Below are positions 8,662 through 18,080 of a stretch of 55,777 bases of DNA, one piece after another. Position 1 is the first letter of the stretch; the number at the start of each line of letters is the position of its first letter. Source of the stretch: an uncultured Pelagibacteraceae bacterium (GTDB lineage: Bacteria > Pseudomonadota > Alphaproteobacteria > Pelagibacterales > Pelagibacteraceae); contig CACNWC010000007.1 of the NCBI GenBank assembly GCA_902624075.1, positions 1 to 55,777 of the forward strand, in the 5' to 3' direction. Both the position numbers and the translations under genes were made by a program. The notes under the pieces were generated by a model that was not told the DNA's origin, made no database searches, and saw only the letters and a list, made by a program, of their open reading frames with translations.

Positions 8662-10164
8662 TTGATAGTACATAAAGTAAAAGTCTACCCATCTAAAATT
8701 CACTTACCAAAAAAAAATCAACTTGCTTGGAAAATTGCCGAGATAGCCAGCGATAATGCTAAATTAAATAAAGATTCAATAGAGATGGTTATTAACAGAA
8801 TCATTGATAATGCATCAGTTGCAATCGCTTCTCTTAATAGAAAACCTGTTGTCTCTTCAAGAGAAATGGCTTTAAAACATTCTAGAAAAAATGGTGCAAC
8901 ATTATTTGGTGTCAATAGTAAATTAAGATTTGATTGTGAGTGGGCAGCTTGGTCTAATGGCACAGCAGTTAGAGAACTTGATTTTCATGATACTTTTTTA
9001 GCTGCAGATTACAGTCATCCAGGAGACAACATCCCTCCATTAATTAGTGTTGCTCAACAAAATAAAAAAAGTGGTTTAGATCTTTTAAGAGGAATTATAA
9101 CTGCTTATGAAGTTCAAGTAAATTTAGTTAAAGGAATTTGTTTGCACAAACATAAAGTAGATCACATAGCACACTTAGGTCCAAGTGTGGCGGCAGGAAT
9201 AGGTTCAATGCTAAGATTAAATACTGAAACAATTTATCAAGCTGTACAACAAGCACTTCATACTACAATCTCTACAAGACAATCTAGGAAGGGAGAAATT
9301 TCAAGTTGGAAAGCTTATGCTCCTGCTCATGCTGGAAAGCTTGCAATAGAAGCTGTTGATAGAGTAATGCGTGGAGAAGGCGCTCCAAGTCCAATTTACG
9401 AAGGCGAAGATAGTGTGATAGCAAGAATTCTTGATGGTAAAAAAGCTTTATATAAAATTCCTTTACCAAAGAAAGGTGAAACAAAAAAAGCAATACTTGA
9501 AACTTACACAAAAGAATATTCTGCTGAATACCAGTCACAAGCTTTGATTGATTTAGCTAAAAAACTTAAAAAAAAAATTAAAAATTTAAATCAAATAAAA
9601 AAAATTGATATTTATACAAGTCATCACACCCATTATGTAATTGGCACTGGTGCAAATGATCCTCAAAAAATGGATCCAAATGCTAGCAGAGAAACTTTAG
9701 ATCATTCAATAATGTATATATTTGCTGTTGCCCTAGAAGATGGTACCTGGCATCATGTTAGATCTTATACTAAAGCTAGAGCAAGAAGAAAAAGTACAAT
9801 TAAAATTTGGAGATCGATAAAAACTCATGAAGATAAAAAATGGACAAAAAAATATCACGACCAAAATCCTAAGAAAAAAGCATTTGGGGCAAAGGTTGTT
9901 GTAACCCTTAAAAATGGTAAAAAAATTAGTGAAGAGCAAGGTGTTGCAGATGCTCATCCCTATGGATCTCGTCCATTTAAAAGAAAAAACTATATCAATA
10001 AATTTTTAACTCTTTCTGAGAACATATTGAATAAGAAAGAAAGCAAAAAATTTTTGAAAAATGTGCAAAATTTAAAAAAACTAAAATCAGGCCAATTAGA
10101 TAAATTAAATATAGAAATCCAAAAAAATAAACTTAAGAGAAACTTAAAAAGGGGTATTTTTTAA
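8662..10164 (+). CDS. prpD: 2-methylcitrate dehydratase (MmgE/PrpD family)
   Basis: A 500-residue PrpD that dehydrates 2-methylcitrate to 2-methyl-cis-aconitate in the methylcitrate cycle. Family stretches include [47 protein letters not shown] and the [19 protein letters not shown] segment. It begins at TTG 8662: TAGGAG at 8651-8656 lies five bases upstream and no ATG is available in a suitable position. It overlaps the prpB start by one base (TAATG), as does prpB with prpC, so the three are translationally coupled. It probably consumes propionyl-CoA carbon arising from DMSP or amino acid breakdown (inference). Confidence 0.9.
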   Translation: MIVHKVKVYPSKIHLPKKNQLAWKIAEIASDNAKLNKDSIEMVINRIIDNASVAIASLNRKPVVSSREMALKHSRKNGATLFGVNSKLRFDCEWAAWSNGTAVRELDFHDTFLAADYSHPGDNIPPLISVAQQNKKSGLDLLRGIITAYEVQVNLVKGICLHKHKVDHIAHLGPSVAAGIGSMLRLNTETIYQAVQQALHTTISTRQSRKGEISSWKAYAPAHAGKLAIEAVDRVMRGEGAPSPIYEGEDSVIARILDGKKALYKIPLPKKGETKKAILETYTKEYSAEYQSQALIDLAKKLKKKIKNLNQIKKIDIYTSHHTHYVIGTGANDPQKMDPNASRETLDHSIMYIFAVALEDGTWHHVRSYTKARARRKSTIKIWRSIKTHEDKKWTKKYHDQNPKKKAFGAKVVVTLKNGKKISEEQGVADAHPYGSRPFKRKNYINKFLTLSENILNKKESKKFLKNVQNLKKLKSGQLDKLNIEIQKNKLKRNLKRGIF

Positions 10165-11060
10165 TGCACTTTATTGAAAAAAAACCAAGCCAAAAAAGAG
10201 AAGATTTTGTCAAAAAATTAAAGACAAACAAAATTTTAAGAGTTCCTGGTGCATATAATCCTTTAACTGCAAAACTAATTGAGGAAATTGGTTATGATGC
10301 TGTTTATGTTTCGGGTGGAGTTATGGCAAATGATCTAGGATTCCCTGATATTGGTTTAACTACATTACAAGATGTTAGTACTAGATCTTATCTTATTTCA
10401 AGAGTAACAAATCTTCCAACTATAGTTGATATAGATACCGGCTTTAAATCTTGCAAAGAAACAATTGAAACTTTTGAAGAATTTGGAATCTCAGCAGTAC
10501 ATCTTGAAGATCAAATTGAAAGAAAAAGATGCGGTCATTTAGATAACAAAGAATTAATCTCAAAAGATGCAATGGTTAAAAAAATTAAAGAATGTGTTTC
10601 TGCTAAAAAAGATGAAAATTTTAAAATTATTGCGAGATCTGATGCAAAAGGTGTAGAGGGAATCAATAAGATGATTGAAAGGTGCAAAGCTTATATTGAT
10701 GCTGGGGCAGAAATAATTTTTCCAGAAGCATTACATGATGAAAAAGAGTTTGAGAAAGTAAGAAAAGAATTGTCATGCTACTTGCTCGCGAACATGACAG
10801 AATTTGGAAAATCAAAATTATTTAATTACAAAGAATTAGAGAAATTTGGATATAATATTGTGATTTATCCAGTCACCACACAAAGATTAGCTATGAAAAA
10901 TGTTGAGGATGGATTAAGAGACATTTATGCAAATGGACATCAAAACAACATCATTGATAAAATGCAAACTAGAAAAAGATTATACGAACTTGTTGATTAC
11001 GAAAAATATAATAGTTTAGATGAAAAAATTTTTAACTTTAATACTGATGGTCATGAATAA
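10164..11060 (+). CDS. prpB: Methylisocitrate lyase
   Basis: A 298-residue member of the isocitrate lyase/PEP mutase superfamily. The segments RVPGAYNPLTAKLIEEIGYD, YVSGGVMAND, LPTIVDIDTGF, VHLEDQIERKRCGH and the IARSDAKG strand show the Mg-binding Asp/Glu residues and the KRCGH catalytic loop used by PrpB to split 2-methylisocitrate into pyruvate and succinate. The length fits PrpB (about 295) and not isocitrate lyase (over 420). It lies between prpD and prpC with one-base TAATG overlaps on both sides, which settles the function. Confidence 0.93.
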   Translation: MHFIEKKPSQKREDFVKKLKTNKILRVPGAYNPLTAKLIEEIGYDAVYVSGGVMANDLGFPDIGLTTLQDVSTRSYLISRVTNLPTIVDIDTGFKSCKETIETFEEFGISAVHLEDQIERKRCGHLDNKELISKDAMVKKIKECVSAKKDENFKIIARSDAKGVEGINKMIERCKAYIDAGAEIIFPEALHDEKEFEKVRKELSCYLLANMTEFGKSKLFNYKELEKFGYNIVIYPVTTQRLAMKNVEDGLRDIYANGHQNNIIDKMQTRKRLYELVDYEKYNSLDEKIFNFNTDGHE

Positions 11061-12184
11061 TGAGTGATGAAATTAAAAAAGGTTTACTTGGTATAGTTGT
11101 CGACGAAACTGAAGTGTCAAAAGTAATGCCTGAAATTAATTCTCTTACTTACAGAGGTTATGCCGCACAAGATTTATGTGCAAAATGTAAATTTGAAGAA
11201 GTGGCTTATTTAATACTGAATGGTGAATTACCTACAAAAAAACAATTAAAAGATTTTGAAAAACAAGAAAGAAAAGAGAGAAAACTCTCAAAAACTATAC
11301 TGGATGATATTAAAAGATTTCCAAGAGGAGCTCATCCTATGGATGTTGCTAGAACAGTGGTAAGCATCATGGGTTTAGAGGACAAGGAAACTAAAAATAA
11401 TTCACCTAAAGCTAATATGCGAAAAGTGATGAGAATTTTTGCAAAAACTCCTGTTGCTCTTGCTGCATTCTATAGAGCTAGAAAAGGAAAAAAAATCATA
11501 CCACCAAAAAATAATTTATCTTTTTCAGAAAACTTCTTTCACATGTGTTTTGGTAAAGTACCAGAAAAAGAAATAGTTAAAGCATTTGATGTGTCTCTAA
11601 TTTTATATGCCGAACATAGTTTTAATGTTTCAACTTTTACCGCGAGAACTATTACGAGCAGTCTTTCTGATATTCATGGAGCAATTACTGGTGCAATTGC
11701 TAGTTTAAAAGGGCCATTGCACGGTGGTGCTAACGAAGAGGTAATGCATATGATGAGTAAAATTAAAAAACCTGAAAATGCATTTAAATGGATTAATGAT
11801 GCCTTAGATAATAAGGATGTTGTAATGGGATTTGGTCACAGAGTTTATAAATCTGGAGACTCTAGAGTTCCAACAATGAGAGAATATTTTGGTAAGGTCG
11901 CAAAAATAAAGAAAGACAAAAAATTTGAAAAGATTTACGACATTGTTGAAAAAGTAATGATTGAAAGAAAAAATATTCACCCGAATGTAGACTACCCTAC
12001 TGGACCCACTTATCATCTAATGGGTTTTGATACAGATTTTTTTACTCCAATATTTGTTATTTCTAGAATTACGGGTTGGTCAGCTCACATTATAGAACAA
12101 CATGCAGCAAATAAATTAATTAGACCTCTCGCTAGTTACAAAGGTAACCAACATAGAAAAGTTCTTCAACTTAACCAAAGATAA
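11060..12184 (+). CDS. prpC: 2-methylcitrate synthase
   Basis: A 374-residue citrate synthase-fold protein that condenses propionyl-CoA and oxaloacetate. The motifs LTYRGYAAQDL, LYAEHSFNVSTFTAR, GPLHGGANEEV and VMGFGHRVYKSGDSR contain the catalytic histidines and arginine, and the FDTDFFTPIFV segment carries the catalytic Asp region. It is shorter than a Gram-negative citrate synthase (about 430) and it sits in the prpDBC operon, which favours PrpC. Its stop codon at 12184 directly abuts the stop of the convergent nrdB, leaving no room for a terminator. Confidence 0.92.
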   Translation: MSDEIKKGLLGIVVDETEVSKVMPEINSLTYRGYAAQDLCAKCKFEEVAYLILNGELPTKKQLKDFEKQERKERKLSKTILDDIKRFPRGAHPMDVARTVVSIMGLEDKETKNNSPKANMRKVMRIFAKTPVALAAFYRARKGKKIIPPKNNLSFSENFFHMCFGKVPEKEIVKAFDVSLILYAEHSFNVSTFTARTITSSLSDIHGAITGAIASLKGPLHGGANEEVMHMMSKIKKPENAFKWINDALDNKDVVMGFGHRVYKSGDSRVPTMREYFGKVAKIKKDKKFEKIYDIVEKVMIERKNIHPNVDYPTGPTYHLMGFDTDFFTPIFVISRITGWSAHIIEQHAANKLIRPLASYKGNQHRKVLQLNQR

Positions 12185-13201
12185 TTAACTAAATGCTTCT
12201 ACCCAAGTTCCTTGAGTTGATGCTTTAGAATATTCTGTTGCACGACCTTCAAAAAAGTTCATATGCTCAACTGCATTCAACATTGTATCAAGCCATCCTA
12301 AGGGATTTTTTTCTACATCATAGATTGCCTCTAAACCAAGTTGATCTAGTCTTCTGTTAGCAATAAATCTAATATAATCTTTGACTTCCTTTGCAGTCAA
12401 GCCTTCCATCGGGCCCATCTCAAAAGCTAAATCAATAAAAGCATCTTCATGTTCAATTATAGTTCTGCAAGCTTCATAAAGTTCCTTTTTTAGTTTAGGC
12501 GTCCAAATTTCAGGATTTTCTTTAATGAATTCTTTAAAAATTCTTATCATTGAATTACAGTGAAGAGTTTCATCTCTAACAGACCAAGTAACTATTTGAC
12601 CCATTCCTTTCATTTTATTGTGTCTTGGAAAGTTTAAAAGGATAGCAAAACTTGCAAATAATTGTAGACCTTCAGTAAAGGCACTAAATACGGCTACTGT
12701 TTTTGCAATATCTTCCTTAGAATTTACATTAAAGTCTTGCATATAATCGTACTTATCTTTCATTTCTTTATACTTCATGAAAGCTGAATATTCAGACTCT
12801 GGCATACCAATAGTGTCTAATAAATGAGAATAAGCTGCAATGTGAACAGTTTCCATTGAAGCAAAAGCTGTCATCATCATTAATACTTCTGTAGGTTTAA
12901 ATACAGTTGTATAATGTCTTAAATAACAATTATTAACCTCAACATCAGCCTGGGTAAAAAATCTAAATATCTGAGTTAATAAATTTTTTTCTGATTGAGA
13001 TAAGTTTTTTTGCCAATCTCTTACATCATCACCTAAAGGTACTTCTTCAGGTAACCAATGAATTCTTTGCTGAGTTAACCAAGCGTCATAACACCATGGA
13101 TATCTAAAAGGTTTATAAACAGGGTTTTCAACTAATAACCCCATTTTTTTTGGTTGAATTATCTTTTTTTTATCTTCTTTAATCTTCTCTGCTACTGACA
13201 T
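12185..13201 (-). CDS. nrdB: Ribonucleoside-diphosphate reductase beta subunit
   Basis: About 338 residues of class Ia ribonucleotide reductase small subunit, which houses the diiron-tyrosyl radical. The motif ETVHIAAYSH gives the ligands Glu117 and His120 and the radical Tyr124; further ligands are in FTEGLQLFAS and RDETLHCNSM. The start is the ATG at 13201: GAGGAG lies eight bases upstream, whereas an in-frame GTG at 13210 overlaps that site. The gene overlaps the end of nrdA by 10 bases, so its ribosome-binding site is inside nrdA and the two are translationally coupled. The intact Tyr argues against the Tyr-less class Ic or metal-free variants. Confidence 0.95.
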   Translation of the reverse strand: MSVAEKIKEDKKKIIQPKKMGLLVENPVYKPFRYPWCYDAWLTQQRIHWLPEEVPLGDDVRDWQKNLSQSEKNLLTQIFRFFTQADVEVNNCYLRHYTTVFKPTEVLMMMTAFASMETVHIAAYSHLLDTIGMPESEYSAFMKYKEMKDKYDYMQDFNVNSKEDIAKTVAVFSAFTEGLQLFASFAILLNFPRHNKMKGMGQIVTWSVRDETLHCNSMIRIFKEFIKENPEIWTPKLKKELYEACRTIIEHEDAFIDLAFEMGPMEGLTAKEVKDYIRFIANRRLDQLGLEAIYDVEKNPLGWLDTMLNAVEHMNFFEGRATEYSKASTQGTWVEAFS

Positions 13202-15132
13202 GATAAACACTCCTCGTATTGTGGTTCTTCATTTGATTGTTGGTTTTTAGATTTATATACATTGGCTGTAATATCCGTTGATTTTGCATCATTGATATTT
13301 TCAGCTCTTTGAATTGATTTTGATCTACAGTAATAAAGGCTTTTTAAACCTTTTTTCCATGCATCAAAATGAATTCTATGTAATTCTCTTTTATGAACAT
13401 CTGCTGGTAAAAATAAGTTAACTGACTGTGCTTGAGAAATAAAAGGTGTTCGATCGCCACTTAGTTCAATAATCCACTTTTGATTAAGTTCAAATGCAGT
13501 TTTGAAAACATCTTTTTCTAAGTCTGTCAAAAAATCTAAATGTGAAACAGAGCCTTGATTGGTTGTTATTGTTGACCATGTTTCATCATCATTTTTACCA
13601 TGACTATCTAAAATTTCTTCTAAGTATCTATTCCTAACATTAAAAGATCCTGACAAAGTTTTATGAGTGTAACTATTAGCTGCTATCGGTTCTACTCCTG
13701 GTGAAGCTCCACCACATATAATTGAAATAGAGGCTGTTGGGGCTATAGCTGTTTTATTAGAAAATCTTTCTTTAAAACCATACTCATCAGCGTCAGGACA
13801 AGCTCCTCTCTCTTCAGCAAGATCTTTTGAGGCTTGATTAACTTTTTCATCAATTTGTTTAAATATTTTTTTATTCCAAGATTTAGCCATTACAGACTCA
13901 AGTGGAATTCTATTTTTTTGTAAAAAAGAATGAAAGCCCATTACACCTAAACCAACACTTCTCTCTCTTTCAGCTGAATATTTTGCGTCCTTAAATTGAT
14001 CAGGTGCTTTATTAATAAAATCAGATAAAACGTTATCTAAAAATCTCATAACATCACTAATCATATCTGGATCATCTTTCCATTCATCGTATTTTTCTAA
14101 GTTTAAAGACGATAAACAACAAACCGCTGTTCTATCTCTTCCATCTTTATCTACTCCTGTTGGTAAAGTTATTTCACTGCATAAATTAGAAGTTTTTACG
14201 GTAAGGTTTGCTAATTTATGGTGCTGAGGAATTTGTCTGTTTACTGTATCAATATAAATTATATAAGGTTCACCAGTTTCTATTCTTGCGGTTAATAATC
14301 TAATCCACAAATTTCTTGCTGATATTGTTTGTTGGACTGATCCGTCTGCTGGACTTTTTAATGCCCATTGTTCATCATTTTCAACTGCACGCATAAACGC
14401 ATCAGAAACTAAAACACCATGATGTAAGTTTAAAGCTTTTCTATTTGGATCTCCACCTGTTGGTCGTCTCATTTCTATAAACTCTTCTATTTCTGGGTGA
14501 TCTATAGGGAGGTAACATGCTGCAGAACCTCTTCTTAAAGATCCTTGACTGATCGCCATTGTCAAAGAATCCATTACTTTAATAAAAGGAATTATTCCTG
14601 AAGTTTTTCCAACTTTACCAATTTTTTCACCAATAGATCTAAGATTTCCCCAATAACTTCCAATTCCACCACCTTTTGCTGCTAGCCAAACGTTCTCACT
14701 CCAAAGATCAAGAATACCTCCAAGGCTATCTGATGCTTCATTTAAAAAACACGAAATTGGTAATCCTCTTTTAGTGCCCCCATTTGACAAAACTGGTGTT
14801 GCAGGCATGAACCAAAGATTGCTTATATAATTGTAAATTCTTTGTGCATGCAAGTTATCATCAGCATAAGAACTTGCAACACGAGCAAATAAATCTTGGA
14901 AAGACTCATTATGACCAAGGTATCTGTCTTTTAATGTGGCCTTACCAAAGTCAGTTAAATTAGCATCACGAGAACGATCAATTTTAATAATAATTCCTTT
15001 ATCGTTTTGAAAAAGCTCAGTGTCATTGCTTAACGAGAAAAGATCAGGTCGATTACTTTTTGATACCTCTTTTACTTCGGGGCTGTATTCAGAGACAGCT
15101 TTCTTTAAGGCCTGAGATAGTATTTTATTCAT
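13192..15132 (-). CDS. nrdA: Ribonucleoside-diphosphate reductase alpha subunit (short form)
   Basis: A 646-residue catalytic subunit. The active-site motif NLCSE is at residues 316-320 (Asn316, Cys318, Glu320), with the redox cysteines at Cys128 (PISCFL) and Cys338/339, and the C-terminus ends CLSCQ, the dithiol that reduces the active site. PTASISIICGGASPGVEP is a typical family loop. It is about 115 residues shorter than E. coli NrdA, and the N-terminus does not look like an ATP-cone, so dATP feedback through that domain may be missing. Two NrdR-box-like sequences lie 35-81 bases upstream of the ATG. Confidence 0.94.
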   Translation of the reverse strand: MNKILSQALKKAVSEYSPEVKEVSKSNRPDLFSLSNDTELFQNDKGIIIKIDRSRDANLTDFGKATLKDRYLGHNESFQDLFARVASSYADDNLHAQRIYNYISNLWFMPATPVLSNGGTKRGLPISCFLNEASDSLGGILDLWSENVWLAAKGGGIGSYWGNLRSIGEKIGKVGKTSGIIPFIKVMDSLTMAISQGSLRRGSAACYLPIDHPEIEEFIEMRRPTGGDPNRKALNLHHGVLVSDAFMRAVENDEQWALKSPADGSVQQTISARNLWIRLLTARIETGEPYIIYIDTVNRQIPQHHKLANLTVKTSNLCSEITLPTGVDKDGRDRTAVCCLSSLNLEKYDEWKDDPDMISDVMRFLDNVLSDFINKAPDQFKDAKYSAERERSVGLGVMGFHSFLQKNRIPLESVMAKSWNKKIFKQIDEKVNQASKDLAEERGACPDADEYGFKERFSNKTAIAPTASISIICGGASPGVEPIAANSYTHKTLSGSFNVRNRYLEEILDSHGKNDDETWSTITTNQGSVSHLDFLTDLEKDVFKTAFELNQKWIIELSGDRTPFISQAQSVNLFLPADVHKRELHRIHFDAWKKGLKSLYYCRSKSIQRAENINDAKSTDITANVYKSKNQQSNEEPQYEECLSCQ

Positions 15133-15166
15133 TTTATGTTATTATAATTTGTTATTAATGCGAAAA

Positions 15167-15182
15167 CAACTATATGTTGTAT
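15167..15182. promoter_or_regulatory. Putative NrdR box 1 (ATG-distal of nrdA by 35 bases)
   Basis: CAACTATATGTTGTAT fits the NrdR-box consensus acaCwAtATaTwGtgt at 12 of 16 positions, including nine of the ten core positions. It lies in the intergenic region upstream of nrdA, exactly 31 bases from a second, weaker match. NrdR boxes are known to occur as pairs about three helical turns apart in front of ribonucleotide reductase operons. The match is by eye. Confidence 0.55.
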
Positions 15183-15197
15183 GCGCTTATTATTAAT

Positions 15198-15213
15198 ATA
15201 CTATATAACTAGT
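15198..15213. promoter_or_regulatory. Putative NrdR box 2
   Basis: ATACTATATAACTAGT matches the NrdR consensus at about 11 of 16 positions, with the C-w-A-T-A-T-A core intact but the right half degenerate. Its core begins 31 bases from the core of box 1, the usual box spacing, which is the main support. Alone it would not be convincing in such AT-rich DNA. Confidence 0.45.
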
Positions 15214-15290
15214 AAATCAAGAGAACATTTATAGAACAATATAAAAATAATTCAACTATAAAAACGAAAAAAAGGTAAGTAATTAACAGC

Positions 15291-16745
15291 ATGACTCACT
15301 CAATAAAAATTGATCCTTTAGGTTTTAGAGAATATGACGCACGATGGCTTTATGAAAAAGATATCAATGCTGAGGGAATCACTAATCTTGGTAAAGGTCT
15401 AGGTACTCAAATAAAGAAACGCACACTAAAAAATAATCCTAATGTGATAGTTGGGCATGACTACAGATCATATAGTGAAGAAATTAAGTCTGCTCTAAAA
15501 AAAGGATTAATCTCTACAGGTTGTTTTGTCCATGACATAAATTTATCTTTGTCACCTATGGTTTATTTTGCTCAATTTAATTTAAAAGCTGATGCTGTAG
15601 CTATGGTTACTGCAAGTCATAATGAAAATGGTTGGACTGGAGTAAAGATGGGTATTCAAAAAGGATTAACTCATGCACCTGAGGAAATGAAAGAGTTAAA
15701 AGAAATTACTCTAAACAAAAATTTTTCTGAAGGTATAGGAAAGGAAATAAAAATCAAAGATTTTGATAAGATTTATAAAAGTGATTTAATAAATAAAAAT
15801 AAAATAAATAAAAAAATTAAAGCTGTTGTTGCTTGTGGTAATGGCACAGCTGGTATTTTTGCCCCTGATATCTTGAGAGGTATAGGTTGTGATGTAATTG
15901 AATTAGACTGTAATCTTGATTGGAGTTTCCCAAAGTACAATCCAAATCCTGAAGATTTAAAAATGCTTCATGAAATTTCAAAATCTGTAAAGAAAAACAA
16001 TGCGGATATTGGTTTTGGTTTTGATGGTGATGGAGATCGAGTTGGAGTAATTGACAATGAAGGTAATGAAATATTTTCAGATAAAATTGGACTATTAATT
16101 GCAAGAAATTTATCTACAACACATCCAAATTCTAAATTTATTGTAGATGTAAAATCTACAGGGCTATTCTCAAATGATAAAATTCTAAACAAGAATAATT
16201 GTGAAACCATATATTGGAAAACAGGGCATTCACATATTAAAAGAAAAGTTCATAATGAAAAAGCCTTAGCTGGTTTTGAAAAAAGTGGACATTTCTTTTT
16301 TAATCAACCATTAGGTTACGGTTATGACGATGGTATAAACTCAGCTATTCAAATATGCCATTTACTAGTAAATCAAAATAAAAAAATGAGTGAATTAATT
16401 ATAGAAATCCCAAAAACTTATCAATCTCCAACTATGGCCCCTTATTGTAAGGATGAGGACAAATATATGGTAGTTGAAGATTTAATTAAAGAAATTGAAA
16501 AAATTCAAAAAGAAAAAGTTCAAATAGATAATCAAGAAATTAAAGAAATTTTGACTGTAAATGGTATAAGATTTGTATTTGAAGATGGCTCATGGGGATT
16601 AATAAGAGCATCTTCGAACAAACCATCCTTAGTAATTGTTACAGAGAGTCCCACTTCTGATAAAAGAAAATTGAAAATATTCCAGTTTATTGATAATCTT
16701 CTTAAAAAAACTAACAAAGTTGGTGAATACGATCAAAAAATTTAA
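15291..16745 (+). CDS. Phosphomannomutase/phosphoglucomutase
   Basis: A 484-residue alpha-D-phosphohexomutase. The phosphoserine loop is TASHNENGWTGVKMG with Ser109; the Mg loop is FDGDGDR with Asp245, 247 and 249; the sugar-specificity loop is GFEKSGHFFF; and the C-terminal phosphate-binding loop is near RASSNKPSLVI. The GFEKSG loop is typical of dual ManB/AlgC enzymes that interconvert hexose 1- and 6-phosphates for envelope sugars. GlmM is less likely from the metal and sugar loops. It diverges from nrdA and ends one base before the convergent coiled-coil gene. Confidence 0.9.
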   Translation: MTHSIKIDPLGFREYDARWLYEKDINAEGITNLGKGLGTQIKKRTLKNNPNVIVGHDYRSYSEEIKSALKKGLISTGCFVHDINLSLSPMVYFAQFNLKADAVAMVTASHNENGWTGVKMGIQKGLTHAPEEMKELKEITLNKNFSEGIGKEIKIKDFDKIYKSDLINKNKINKKIKAVVACGNGTAGIFAPDILRGIGCDVIELDCNLDWSFPKYNPNPEDLKMLHEISKSVKKNNADIGFGFDGDGDRVGVIDNEGNEIFSDKIGLLIARNLSTTHPNSKFIVDVKSTGLFSNDKILNKNNCETIYWKTGHSHIKRKVHNEKALAGFEKSGHFFFNQPLGYGYDDGINSAIQICHLLVNQNKKMSELIIEIPKTYQSPTMAPYCKDEDKYMVVEDLIKEIEKIQKEKVQIDNQEIKEILTVNGIRFVFEDGSWGLIRASSNKPSLVIVTESPTSDKRKLKIFQFIDNLLKKTNKVGEYDQKI

Positions 16746-17891
16746 TTATTTTTTATTCTCCTCATCAAAATTTTGACTTTCAGAGTTTTCTGAATTTTCA
16801 TTAACATTATTTTCAATTTCGGTAGAGGATTGATCATTATAGAATTTTTTTATCAATTCTTCTTCTTTAACTTTTTGCTCCCTATCAAATTTATCCTCCC
16901 ATTCTTTTATCCTTTTGTTCTCTTCTCTAATTCTATCTTCTTCTTCAATTTTAGCTTTTAATGCTAATTGTCTCTCTTCCTCTATTTTTTTTTGTTTTTC
17001 TTCTTCTTGCCTCAATTCTTCTTCTTTTTCTCTTTGCTCTTTTTCTATTCTTAGCCTTTCTTGTTCAGCAGCTTTAATTTTCTCTTCTTTTAACCTAAGT
17101 TCTTCCTCTTTTTCTCTTTGAATCGATTGTTCTTTTAACAATTGTCTTTGAAGATCTTGTTGCCTATCTATTTCAAGTTGTCTTAACCTGTTTTCAGTTT
17201 CACGTAATTTTTCTTCCTCGTATTTTAATTTTCTTGACGCTTCTCTGATTTTTTGTTCTTCATCCAATCTTTTTTGTCTCTCAATTTCCTTAATTCTTAT
17301 TTGTTCTTGTCTTTGTTTTTCTTTTTCTTCTCTAACTCTTTCAGCATCTATTTGTTTTAATCGTATTTTCTCCTCCTTAATCTTTATTTTTTCTTCTCTA
17401 ATTCTCTGTCTTTCGAGCATCTTCATCCGTAGCTCTTCCTCTTTTAATTTACTAGCATCTTCCCTAATTTTTCTAGCCTCTTCATCCTTTAATTTTTGTT
17501 GCTCAATCTTTATTCTTTTAGCCTCAATTTTTTTTCTTTTTTCTTCGTTTTTTCTGATCTTTTTTTCGTTATCTATTACCAATTTTTTTTGTAATAAAAT
17601 TTGTCTCTTTTCTTCCCTTAATTTATTTAAACGATCCCTTTGCTCTTGTTTTCTTTCTCTTATAAGCTCCTTTTTTTTCTCTAAAATTTTCTTTTTTTCC
17701 TCTCTCTTTTTGTCTTTTTCTCTATTCTTTTTTAAATTAACGTAATATTCACTAATTTTGTTTTTAGTGTCCCCTAAAAAATCCAAAGATGGTGGTTTAA
17801 TTTTAGGTAAATTGAGAGTTGGGACTTTAATTTTAGCTAATTTAACTTTCTTTTTAAGAAAATTTTTTAAAATCTTATTTTTAGAACTCAT
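16746..17891 (-). CDS. Highly charged K/E/R-rich helical protein of unknown function
   Basis: A 381-residue protein not assigned to a family. Residues 1-50 are basic and proline-containing (KVPTLNLPKIKPPSL). About residues 55-345 are almost entirely Lys, Glu, Arg, Gln, Ile and Leu in repeats such as REEKIKIKEEKIRLK and KEQREKEEELRQEEE, which predicts one long coiled coil or single alpha-helix. The tail is Asn/Ser/Glu-rich. There is no signal peptide or membrane segment. Low-complexity similarity to TolA, IF-2 or caldesmon-type helices would be uninformative. It is convergent with and abutting the phosphohexomutase gene. A structural or scaffold role is inference only. Confidence 0.7.
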   Translation of the reverse strand: MSSKNKILKNFLKKKVKLAKIKVPTLNLPKIKPPSLDFLGDTKNKISEYYVNLKKNREKDKKREEKKKILEKKKELIRERKQEQRDRLNKLREEKRQILLQKKLVIDNEKKIRKNEEKRKKIEAKRIKIEQQKLKDEEARKIREDASKLKEEELRMKMLERQRIREEKIKIKEEKIRLKQIDAERVREEKEKQRQEQIRIKEIERQKRLDEEQKIREASRKLKYEEEKLRETENRLRQLEIDRQQDLQRQLLKEQSIQREKEEELRLKEEKIKAAEQERLRIEKEQREKEEELRQEEEKQKKIEEERQLALKAKIEEEDRIREENKRIKEWEDKFDREQKVKEEELIKKFYNDQSSTEIENNVNENSENSESQNFDEENKK

Positions 17892-17967
17892 AATTAACTT
17901 TACTATTTAAATCTAAATTAAACATATCATTTGTGTTTAAATTGAGCATCTCATATTCACTTTGGTT

Positions 17968-17986
17968 TATAATGAGAATTGTTATT
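17968..17986. promoter_or_regulatory. Possible Fur-box-like sequence
   Basis: TATAATGAGAATTGTTATT agrees with the classic 19-bp Fur box at 14 positions. It lies in the 189-base divergent intergenic region between the coiled-coil gene and the lipoprotein gene. The region is very AT-rich, so a chance match is quite possible; TATAAT in it could also simply be a -10 element. Confidence 0.25.
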
Positions 17987-18080
17987 TAAATACAATTTTT
18001 GCGTGTAATTTTTTTTGAGATCATCTTTTTTTTTAAAATTTAATTTTAAAAGAATCATGTAATAGATTTTCATAAAATAC

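Noticed and set aside
15817..16210. Two overlapping minus-strand frames inside the phosphohexomutase gene
   Set aside because: The products are His/Gln-rich or unrecognisable and are antisense to the conserved DGDGD segment; they are by-products of AT-rich codon use.
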